DNA of 64,000 nt from Microbispora siamensis. Its GTDB lineage: Bacteria > Actinomycetota > Actinomycetes > Streptosporangiales > Streptosporangiaceae. A program made the translations under genes and the position numbers. The stretch is taken from NCBI RefSeq assembly GCF_016863095.1, contig NZ_BOOF01000001.1, positions 124,001 to 188,000 on the forward strand, read 5' to 3'. Within the stretch, counting starts at the first letter, position 1. Each line of letters starts with the position of its first letter. Of this stretch, positions 20,122 through 27,406 are shown piece by piece. The notes below the pieces were generated by a model. That model worked only from the letters and a program-made list of their open reading frames with translations. It searched no databases and had not been told where the DNA came from.

Positions 20122-20789
20122 GGTACGGGGACGTGTCCGACGTGCTCGCCGGTGGGAGCGCCCGCGAGTGGGCCCTCGGCGTGCTCGGCGAGATCGCAGA
20201 GGGCGGCTCGCGCGGCTCGCGCGGCTCGGGCGTGCGGGGTGTGCGGCATCCGCTGGGGTTCCTCTGCCTGCCGCTGGTCCGCGAGGGAGACCTCGGGGTG
20301 TGCGTGCACGTGTGGACCGCCGGCGCCCGGCGCGCCCGCAGCACCACCTCCCAGGTCCACTGCCACAGCTGGGACCTGGTCAGCCACGTCCTGTACGGCC
20401 AGGTGCGCAACGTCCACGCCGTGGTGACCGACACCACCCGGTCCCCCACCCACCGCGTCTTCGAGGTGGTCAGCACCCCGTCGGGCGACGTCGTCCGCCC
20501 CACCCCGAGGACCGTGACGTACGCCCCGGGACGCGCCGAGCTGTTCGGCGCCGGGGACACCTACACGCTGGTCGCGGGCGCCTTCCACAGCAGCGTCATC
20601 CCCGAGGACGGCGAGGCCGCCACGGTGGCGCTCGGCCGCGGCCGGCCGGGCCTGGGCGACCTGTCGCTCGGGCCGCTCGCCACGCCCCTCCACCACGTCA
20701 GGCGGGAACGCCTCGACGTCGCCGAGACCGCACGTGCCGCCGAGCTGGCCAGGAGGAGCCTGTGGACCTCGAACACGCCAGGCGGGTAG
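20118..20789 (+). CDS. Cupin-like protein, unknown
   Basis: A 223-residue protein with a cupin-type metal-binding pattern: HCHSWDLVSHVLYGQV supplies the HxH and following Gly of motif 1, and GDTYTLVAGAFHSSVIP supplies the His of motif 2. The arrangement resembles cysteine dioxygenase-like cupins, but the substrate is unknown. A short Gly/Ser/Arg-rich repeat (GGSRGSRGSGVRG) lies near residues 32-45. Its start overlaps the two-TM gene by 4 nt and its end overlaps the phosphatase gene by 28 nt, so the three proteins are likely produced in a fixed ratio. Confidence 0.72.
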   Translation: MRYGDVSDVLAGGSAREWALGVLGEIAEGGSRGSRGSGVRGVRHPLGFLCLPLVREGDLGVCVHVWTAGARRARSTTSQVHCHSWDLVSHVLYGQVRNVHAVVTDTTRSPTHRVFEVVSTPSGDVVRPTPRTVTYAPGRAELFGAGDTYTLVAGAFHSSVIPEDGEAATVALGRGRPGLGDLSLGPLATPLHHVRRERLDVAETARAAELARRSLWTSNTPGG

Positions 20790-21604
20790 CCGTCGAGGCC
20801 GCCCTGGCCGCCGGGGCCGTGCTGCGCGAGAGCGCGCCGGGAGCGGTCGCCGTCCACCACAAGGGCGGGTCGGGCGACGTCGTGACCGACCTCGACCTGG
20901 CCGCGGAGAAGCTGATCCTCGACCGCATTCGGGCCGAGTTCCCCTCCCACCGGATCGTGGCCGAGGAGTCGGGCGTCCACGGCGGCGACCGTACGGACGG
21001 CGGATGGACCTGGCTGGTCGACCCCCTCGACGGGACGAACAACGTGGCGATCGGCCTTCCCGCGTACGTCGTGGGCCTGGCGCTGTGCGCGGACGCCCGC
21101 CCGGTGCTCGGGGTGGTCCACGAGCCGCTCTCCGGCCGCACCTGGTCGGCCGTCAGCGGGGCCGGGGCCCGCGGGCCGGCGGGGCCGCTGACCGGGCCGC
21201 CGCGCCGCGACCTCCGGCACGGGCCGGTGCTGGCCTGGACGCAGGGCCACGGGGTCTCGCGGAGCGACCCGGCGGCACGGTCGTTGAAGATGACGATGGA
21301 CGCCCGCGCCCGGCGGGTGCTCCAGCTCTGGGCTCCGCTGCTGTGCTGGGCGATGCTCGCCCGCGGCGACATCGACGGCATGATCGGCTACCGCGCGGAG
21401 GGTCTCGACCTGCCCGCCGGGGCCCTGATCGCCCGGGAGGCGGGGGTGGAGATCCGCGGTCTCGACGGCGGGCCGTTCGAGGCGTCCGCCGAGGGGCCGC
21501 CCGAGGACCGCAGCTTCGTCGCCGCGCCGCCCGCCCTGGTCGGGGACCTGCTCGACCTGGTCGCCGAGGCCCGTCGTCTGGCGCCCGCCCTGCCGCCGCT
21601 CTGA
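20762..21604 (+). CDS. Inositol monophosphatase family protein
   Basis: A 280-residue metal-dependent phosphatase of the IMPase/FBPase superfamily. The first metal motif WLVDPLDGTNN, the Glu pair in VAEESG and the second motif GLDLPAGALIAREAG with its Asp are all present. Relatives act on inositol phosphates, fructose bisphosphate or 3'-phosphoadenosine 5'-phosphate; the substrate cannot be chosen from sequence. The start is GTG, six nucleotides after AGGAGGAG, inside the preceding gene. It ends 18 nt from the convergent bioN. Confidence 0.85.
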   Translation: MDLEHARRVAVEAALAAGAVLRESAPGAVAVHHKGGSGDVVTDLDLAAEKLILDRIRAEFPSHRIVAEESGVHGGDRTDGGWTWLVDPLDGTNNVAIGLPAYVVGLALCADARPVLGVVHEPLSGRTWSAVSGAGARGPAGPLTGPPRRDLRHGPVLAWTQGHGVSRSDPAARSLKMTMDARARRVLQLWAPLLCWAMLARGDIDGMIGYRAEGLDLPAGALIAREAGVEIRGLDGGPFEASAEGPPEDRSFVAAPPALVGDLLDLVAEARRLAPALPPL

Positions 21605-21622
21605 CTCGCCGCAGACCCGGGG

Positions 21623-22228
21623 TCAGTCGTCGAGGCCGCGCGCGGCGAGCGCCTCGCCCAGCGCGTCGGCGTGCCGCAGGGCGCCCACGACCAGCGGGAC
21701 GGCGAAGGCGCGCGGGCTCCGCTCGACCCCTCTGGCGCGCTGCGCCTCCCGCACCCGGGTGACCAGATCCGCGATCACCGGCACGCTGCGCAGTGTGAGG
21801 GACAGCAGCAGCGACAGGCGGAACGGATCGAGGCCGGCGAACCTGGCGGGGGCGAGGCAGCGCTCCAGGCAGGCCATGAGGGCGCTGGTGCGGGTCGTGA
21901 GGGTGACCAGCCCGGCCAGGGCGACGGCGAGCACGACCCGGAGCGTGGAGGACGCCGCCGTGGGCAGGTCCGCGAACACCAGCTGCACGCCGAACAGTGC
22001 CACGGCGAACCAGCGAACGGGCCGCACCTGCGCCCAGGCGGCGGCGAGCCCGACCCCGGAGACGGCGTACAGCAGCACCACGGCGGCCGCGGCGCCCGCC
22101 AGCGCCGCGGGCGAGCGCAGCAGCAGGAGCGCCGTGCAGGACACGGCGAGCCCGGCGAGCTTGGCCCCGGCGGGCAGCCGGTGCAGGAGCGAACCGCCGG
22201 GCACGTAGGCGCCGGTGAGCCCGCTCAC
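21623..22228 (-). CDS. bioN: Energy-coupling factor transporter T component (BioN-like)
   Basis: A 201-residue EcfT-type membrane protein with about five membrane segments and the coupling-helix region that contacts the ATPase (TRVREAQRARGVERSPRAF, containing the first A-R-G signature). It transmits ATP hydrolysis to the substrate-binding S component BioY. The GTG start overlaps the bioM stop as GTGA, so M and N are translationally coupled. It is the last gene of the bioY operon. Confidence 0.85.
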   Translation of the reverse strand: MSGLTGAYVPGGSLLHRLPAGAKLAGLAVSCTALLLLRSPAALAGAAAAVVLLYAVSGVGLAAAWAQVRPVRWFAVALFGVQLVFADLPTAASSTLRVVLAVALAGLVTLTTRTSALMACLERCLAPARFAGLDPFRLSLLLSLTLRSVPVIADLVTRVREAQRARGVERSPRAFAVPLVVGALRHADALGEALAARGLDD

Positions 22229-22899
22229 GCCATCATCTTCCTGTAGTGGCCGATCGCGGCGGCGGGCTCGGCGTCGGCGACGATCCGCCCCTCGTCGATC
22301 ACGATCACGCGGTCGAAGTCCTCCAGCAGCGGGAGATCGTGGGTCACCACGACCACCTGCTGCGGAAGGGTCCGGAGCAGCGCGGCGACCTGCCGGGAGT
22401 GGCGAAGGTCGAGCAGCGTGGTCGGCTCGTCCATGACCAGGATCTCCGGTTCGAGCACCAGGACCGAGCAGAGGGCGAGCAGTTGCTTCTGGCCGCCGGA
22501 CAGGTGATGCGCGGGGTGGTCGGCGTGCTCCCCCAGGCCGTACCTCTCCAGGACCTCCCGCACCCGGCGCTCGACCTCCTCGCGCGCCAGCCCCTTGCGG
22601 CGCAGCGAGAAGGCCACGTCCTCGGCCACCGTGGGCATCACGATCTGCGCGTCCGGGTCGGTGAACAGGAACCCCACGCCGCGCCTGATCCGGGCCGCGT
22701 GGCGGCGGGTGTCGAGCCCGGACACCGTCACCGTGCCCGAGGACGGCAGGACCAGGCCGTTGACGAGGCGGGCGAGCGTGCTCTTGCCCGAGCCGTTGGC
22801 CCCGACCACGCCCACGCGGCGCTCGGTCAGCGAGGCCGTGACGCCGCGCAGCACCTCCCGCTGCCCGAGCCGCACATGGACGTCCTCCAGCCGGATCAC
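22225..22899 (-). CDS. bioM: Energy-coupling factor transporter ATPase (BioM-like)
   Basis: A 224-residue ABC ATPase with Walker A GVVGANGSGKST, Q-loop region GFLFTDPDAQIV, signature HHLSGGQKQLLALC, Walker B ILVMDEPTTLLDL and switch His VVVTHDLPLL. ECF ATPases of the BioM/CbiO type power vitamin uptake. The GTG start follows the thiolase TGA without any gap. Together with bioN and bioY it completes a dedicated biotin ECF transporter. Confidence 0.88.
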   Translation of the reverse strand: MIRLEDVHVRLGQREVLRGVTASLTERRVGVVGANGSGKSTLARLVNGLVLPSSGTVTVSGLDTRRHAARIRRGVGFLFTDPDAQIVMPTVAEDVAFSLRRKGLAREEVERRVREVLERYGLGEHADHPAHHLSGGQKQLLALCSVLVLEPEILVMDEPTTLLDLRHSRQVAALLRTLPQQVVVVTHDLPLLEDFDRVIVIDEGRIVADAEPAAAIGHYRKMMA

Positions 22900-24045
22900 T
22901 CACACCACCTCGAACAGGGCGGCGATCCCGAGACCGCCGCCGACCGCGACCGCCGCCAGGCCCAGCGTCCCGGAAGGCGCCCCGAGGAGCCGGCTGAACA
23001 GGCGAGTCACCACCACCGCTCCGCTCGCACCCCAGGGATGGCCGAGGGCGAGCGCGCCGCCGTCCGCGCACACGCGGCCGGCGTCCGCGCCGAGGGGATC
23101 GAGGCCGAGCGCGTCGGTGACCGCGAGCACCTGCGCCGCGAACGCCTCCACGATCTCCACCGCCGCCACCCTCTCCAGGTCCGCTCCAGTCCGCCGCAGC
23201 ACACGCCGTACGGCGGGCACCGGCCCCCACCCGGGAAGCGCGGGGTCGCAGCCGGCGACGGCGCCGGCCAGCAGGCGCAGACCGGGCAGCCCGGCCGCCG
23301 CGCGCAGCCGCTCGGGCACGACCGCGACGGCGGCGGCGCCGTCGCTCACGGGGGAGGAGTTGCCGGCCGTCACCGTACCCCCCGGCACGAACGCGGCGGG
23401 CAGCCGGGCCAGCGACTGCGGCCGCAGCACGCGCGGGCGCTGGTCGTCCGTCCGGCCGCCGACGGGGACGATCTCGCGAGTGAACCGTCCGGCCTCCCGG
23501 GCGGCCAGCGCCCGCGCGTGGCTCCGGCAGGCGTACGCGTCCTGGCGCTCCCTGGTCACGCCGCGCGCGGCGGCGAGCGCCTCGGCGGCCGGGCCCATGT
23601 CCGGGTCCGGGTGCCCCTCCGGGGCGAACGGCGCGCGCTCGTACGGCACGCCCGGCTCGCCCTCCCGCCGGCGGACCCGCAGCGGCGCGGTGGAGGCGCT
23701 CTCGACACCCCCGGCGACGACGAGGTCCGCCTCGCCGCAGCGGACCGCCTGGGCGGCCAGCAGGATCGCGGCGAGCCCGCTGCCGCACTGCCGGTCGACG
23801 GTGACGCCGGGCACCTCGTGGCCCATCCCGGCGGCCAGCGCGCAGACCCGGGCGAGGTTGCCCCCGGGTCCCGTGCAGTTGCCCAGCACCACGTCGTCCA
23901 CCGGGACGCCGAGGTGCGCCACGTCGCGGGCGACCGCCTCGATGACGGGCGCGGCGAGCCGGTCGGCCGTCAGGGTCCGGAACGCGTGGCCGGCGGTGCC
24001 GATGGGCGTGCGGCGGGCCGCCACGACGACCGCGTGCTCGTCCAT
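22900..24045 (-). CDS. Thiolase family protein lacking second catalytic Cys
   Basis: A 381-residue thiolase-fold protein. The acyl-accepting Cys is present (Cys87 in DRQCGSGL) and so is the His of GGALALGHPWGASG (His336). The second catalytic Cys of the CxGGG motif is Ala367 (AVAVGGGLG), and the Asn of NEAF is Val299 (EIVEAFAAQ). Canonical acetoacetyl-CoA thiolase chemistry therefore looks impaired. It sits one nucleotide downstream of the acyl-CoA ligase and directly upstream of bioM, so its role is probably tied to biotin or to a biotin-precursor acyl-CoA. That role is inferred from context only. Confidence 0.85.
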   Translation of the reverse strand: MDEHAVVVAARRTPIGTAGHAFRTLTADRLAAPVIEAVARDVAHLGVPVDDVVLGNCTGPGGNLARVCALAAGMGHEVPGVTVDRQCGSGLAAILLAAQAVRCGEADLVVAGGVESASTAPLRVRRREGEPGVPYERAPFAPEGHPDPDMGPAAEALAAARGVTRERQDAYACRSHARALAAREAGRFTREIVPVGGRTDDQRPRVLRPQSLARLPAAFVPGGTVTAGNSSPVSDGAAAVAVVPERLRAAAGLPGLRLLAGAVAGCDPALPGWGPVPAVRRVLRRTGADLERVAAVEIVEAFAAQVLAVTDALGLDPLGADAGRVCADGGALALGHPWGASGAVVVTRLFSRLLGAPSGTLGLAAVAVGGGLGIAALFEVV

Positions 24046-24046
24046 G

Positions 24047-25420
24047 TCAGCCGAGCCGCCGCAGGCCGGGGTCGTCGCCGGCGGCGAGACGGGCGGCGAC
24101 GAGGCCGCGGGCCGGCTTGCCCGTGGGGGTCCGGGGCAGCGACCCGGCCGCGTACCAGCGCCTGGGCCTTTGCGCCGGGTCGAGTTCGGCGCGCGCCGTC
24201 GCCTCCAGGGCGGCCCTCGACGCGCCCGTGCCCTCGACGACCGCCGTGACCACGGCGCCCAGGTAGGGGTGCGGCGTGCCGACCACGACCACGTCGTCCA
24301 CTCCCGGCACCTTCCTGAGCACCTCCTCGACGTCCTCGGGCACCACGGTGGCGCCGCCGGTCTGGATCGCGCCGTCGCCCCGGCCGCGCAGCCGCAGGAC
24401 CTCGCCGGGCCGGTGCGGCTCGGCCAGGTCGCCGACCGTCATCCAGCCGCCGTCGTCCCGCCGCAGGGGGCCGGTCGCGCCGGCCAGGTAACCCTCGCAG
24501 AGCCACGGGGAGCGCACCCACACCTCGCCCAGGGCCTGCCCGGACGGCACCCTGACGTCGATCTCGACGCCGGGGAAGGGCCGCAGCCCGGCCCCGTCGG
24601 CATCCACGGCGACGAACGACAGCTCGGTGGCGCCGTAATAGGACACCACACGCACTCCGGCCGCCGCTGCCCGGGTCCTGGTGGCGGCGTCCAGTGCGGC
24701 CCCGCCGACCACGGCCGTGCGCAGCGGGCCACCGGTTTTCTCCAGGGCGTCCAGTACGGCCGGCAGGCGGTGGGGCACCACGTGGACCACGGTGGCCCGC
24801 CGCAACTGATCCGCCAGCCCGCCCGGGGACCACCGGCCGGGGACGACAGCGGTCGCGCCCGCCGCCAGCGTGTGCACGGCGGCGAAGCCGTACAGGGAGG
24901 AAACCAGCGGGCCGGGGATCAGCACGACGTCGTCGGGGCCGATCCCGGTCAGCGCGTCCAGGTGGGCGAACGACGCGGTCCACGAGGCGCGATCGCGCAC
25001 CACGGCGCGGGGCCTGCCGGTGCTGCCGGAGCTGAAGCAGGCCCAGGTGAGGTCGTCCGGCCCGGGGCGGTGCCGTACGGGCGGGCCGTCCGCCTCCGGC
25101 AGCGGGGCGTCGAAGCGGGCGGCGACCGGCACCGCGGCCATGACCTGCGCCCGTCGTTCCTCGCTCCAGGCGTGGTCGCACAGCAGCGGCGTGGCTCCCG
25201 CCAGGTCGGCGGCGAGCACGGCGACGAGCAGGGCCACCGGGTCGGCCTGGCCGGCCGCGACGAGCGCGCCGGGCCCGATGCCCTCGTCGGCCAGTCGGCG
25301 GGCGGCGCGGCCGGCCCGGGCGGCGAGTTCGGCGTAGCCGAGGTCGCCTCCGGGCCCGGACACCGCGATCCGGTCCGGGTGGGCGGCGGCGTGCCGCATG
25401 ACCTGCGCGGCTACCGGCAC
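24047..25420 (-). CDS. AMP-dependent acyl-CoA synthetase/ligase
   Basis: A 457-residue ANL-superfamily enzyme, short for the family. The P-loop is WACFSSGSTGRPRAV (Arg replacing the usual Lys), A5 is YYGATE, A8 is LRGRGDGAIQTGGATVVP, and the C-terminal catalytic Lys lies in RTPTGKPARG. It should activate a carboxylic acid as acyl-AMP and then acyl-CoA. Lying between bioY and the thiolase-like gene in a biotin-transport operon, a pimelate-like or biotin-related acid is a reasonable but untested substrate. GTG start, 7 nt after the bioY stop. Confidence 0.87.
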   Translation of the reverse strand: MPVAAQVMRHAAAHPDRIAVSGPGGDLGYAELAARAGRAARRLADEGIGPGALVAAGQADPVALLVAVLAADLAGATPLLCDHAWSEERRAQVMAAVPVAARFDAPLPEADGPPVRHRPGPDDLTWACFSSGSTGRPRAVVRDRASWTASFAHLDALTGIGPDDVVLIPGPLVSSLYGFAAVHTLAAGATAVVPGRWSPGGLADQLRRATVVHVVPHRLPAVLDALEKTGGPLRTAVVGGAALDAATRTRAAAAGVRVVSYYGATELSFVAVDADGAGLRPFPGVEIDVRVPSGQALGEVWVRSPWLCEGYLAGATGPLRRDDGGWMTVGDLAEPHRPGEVLRLRGRGDGAIQTGGATVVPEDVEEVLRKVPGVDDVVVVGTPHPYLGAVVTAVVEGTGASRAALEATARAELDPAQRPRRWYAAGSLPRTPTGKPARGLVAARLAAGDDPGLRRLG

Positions 25421-25427
25421 GGGCGCG

Positions 25428-26039
25428 TCACCGCCCTCCTGCCCGCAGCCGCTCGCGGTGCACCGCGGGGACCGCGTCGGGGTAGGCCCGCTGGGTGCCC
25501 CGCGCCACGATCGACGCCAGCACCGCCTTGGCCAGGTCGCCGGGCAGGAAGGCCGCGCTGAGCAGCGCGGTCTTGCCCAGGGACAGCCCGGTGACCAGGG
25601 CCTGCACGGGGATGCCGCACAGGTAGACCACGCCGACGCCGCCGGCGAGGCAGGCGGCCACCAGCCGCACCGTGGACGGCGTGCGTCCGCCGCGTTCGAC
25701 GATCCACCCGGTCAGGGCCGCGCCGGGAAGCCAGCCGATCAGGAAGCCGGCCGAGGGCCCGGTGAAGACGCCGAGCCCGCCGCGTCCACCGGCCAGCAGG
25801 GGCAGTCCCGCGGCGACCAGCACGAGCAGGACCACGATGGCGAGGGCGGAGCGCCACGTGCCGAGGATCGCCCCGGCGAGCATGACGCCGAGTGTCTGCA
25901 ACGTGATCGGCACCGCGTCGCCGAAGATGTTCAGCGCGCCCGGCATGCCGAGCACGGCGATCAGCGCGGCGAAGACGCTGACCCTGGCGACGTCCGCCGC
26001 GGGGAAGCGCCGCCGAGGCGGACTCTGTTCATCTGTCAC
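25428..26039 (-). CDS. bioY: Biotin transporter S component BioY
   Basis: A 203-residue membrane protein with six predicted TMs and the BioY signatures VPITLQTLGVMLAGAILG and GPSAGFLIGWLPGA. BioY captures biotin and works with BioM and BioN. The GTG at 26039 was preferred because the frame upstream gives a non-homologous N-terminus. It is the first gene of the operon bioY-ligase-thiolase-bioM-bioN. No biotin-repressor site could be recognised in the 100 nt before it. Confidence 0.92.
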   Translation of the reverse strand: MTDEQSPPRRRFPAADVARVSVFAALIAVLGMPGALNIFGDAVPITLQTLGVMLAGAILGTWRSALAIVVLLVLVAAGLPLLAGGRGGLGVFTGPSAGFLIGWLPGAALTGWIVERGGRTPSTVRLVAACLAGGVGVVYLCGIPVQALVTGLSLGKTALLSAAFLPGDLAKAVLASIVARGTQRAYPDAVPAVHRERLRAGGR

Positions 26040-26139
26040 GGATCGATCCCATACCAAGACGCTCCGTTCGGCGCATGAGGAAACCCACAACTTTTCGCCG
26101 TGTCGTTCTCAGCGCCGCCCATAGCCGGGCGGCTGCGGC

Positions 26140-27336
26140 TCAGGCCGTGAGGATCAGGACGGTCACCGTCGCGGCGAGGCCGGTCACGGCGAGGCCCGCG
26201 CCGGTGGCGACGAACTTGGCCAGCGGCACCCGCACGTCCCCCCGCCGGCACCACTCGAACCACAGCAGCGTCGCGAGCGAGCCCCAGGGCGTGATCACCG
26301 GGCCCAGGTTGGTGCCCGCGAGCAGCGACAGCAACTGCGTGTGGTTGGCCGCGGGGACGACCTGCTCGCCCGCGACGTACGCCGGGAGGTTGTTGAGCAC
26401 GTTGGACAGCGCGGCTCCGGCGGCGGCCGCGCGGTAGGCGCCGTCCCCGTCGCCGCCCACGCCGACGAGCGCGCGCATCACGTCCGCCAGGCCGAGGCGG
26501 CTGAGCGCCGGGACCACGAGGAACAGCCCGGTGACGAAGACCAGCAGCCGCCAGGGGATCAGGCCCCACACGAGCTTCGCGCGGTCGCGCCAGGCGAAGG
26601 CGGCGACCACCGCGACCGCCGCGACGAGGGCCGCGACGCCGATCTCCACGCCCGCCAGGAGCGCGGCGATGAACAGCAGGCACGCCACCCCCGCGACGCC
26701 GAACAGCACCCGGTCGGCCACCGGCACCGGAGGCGGCGGCACGTAGCGGTCCTCGCCCCGCTCGCCACGCCGCCAGTAGAACGCCCACAGGAACGCCATC
26801 GTCACCGCGATCGACACGGCCTGGGGCGCCCACATCCGCGCGGCGAACTCCTGCGTGGTCAGCGCGACCCGGTTCATGGCGAGCAGGTTCGTGAGGTTGG
26901 AGACCGGCAGCAGCAGGCTCGCGGTGTTGGCCAGCCAGACCGTGGTCATCACGAGCGGCAGCGGCGCGATCTTCGCGCGCGGCGCAAGGGCCAGCATGAC
27001 CGGCGTCAGCAGCACGGCGGTCGTGTCCAGGTTCAGGAAGATCGTGACCAGCGAGGCGAAGGCCGTGCAGAGCAGGAAGAGAACGGCGTAGCTCCCCCGG
27101 CCGACGATCGCGATGCGGGTCGCGATGACGTCGAAGACCTGCGCCTCCTTGGTCAGCTCCGCCAGCACGATCACCGCGCCGAGGAACAGCAGCAGGGGGG
27201 CGATGCGTTCGACGCTGTCCCTGGCCTCCTCGGCCGGCAGCAGGCCGGTGGCCACGAAGACCAGGCCCGCCGCGAGCAGCCCGAACCTGATCCAGTCGAG
27301 AACGCTCAGTCTCCGCAGCCCGGTCGCCACGCGCAC
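26140..27336 (-). CDS. SLC13/ArsB-type anion permease
   Basis: A 398-residue polytopic membrane protein of the ion-transporter superfamily (about 10-11 TMs). The hairpin region NLDTTAVLLTPVML and the C-terminal counterpart VLNNLPAYVA with NLGPVITPWGSLATLLW are characteristic of ArsB/YbiR/CitT-like permeases. Likely an inorganic or organic anion transporter or exporter; the substrate is unclear, and no arsenic-resistance genes are adjacent. It is divergent from the NLR-like gene, with 70 nt between starts. Confidence 0.83.
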   Translation of the reverse strand: MRVATGLRRLSVLDWIRFGLLAAGLVFVATGLLPAEEARDSVERIAPLLLFLGAVIVLAELTKEAQVFDVIATRIAIVGRGSYAVLFLLCTAFASLVTIFLNLDTTAVLLTPVMLALAPRAKIAPLPLVMTTVWLANTASLLLPVSNLTNLLAMNRVALTTQEFAARMWAPQAVSIAVTMAFLWAFYWRRGERGEDRYVPPPPVPVADRVLFGVAGVACLLFIAALLAGVEIGVAALVAAVAVVAAFAWRDRAKLVWGLIPWRLLVFVTGLFLVVPALSRLGLADVMRALVGVGGDGDGAYRAAAAGAALSNVLNNLPAYVAGEQVVPAANHTQLLSLLAGTNLGPVITPWGSLATLLWFEWCRRGDVRVPLAKFVATGAGLAVTGLAATVTVLILTA

Positions 27337-27406
27337 ACCCTATCTCGCGGCCCCCGAGATGATCGAACCCCTCCAAACCGTCGGTGGCAGCGTGAATACT
27401 GAGCCC

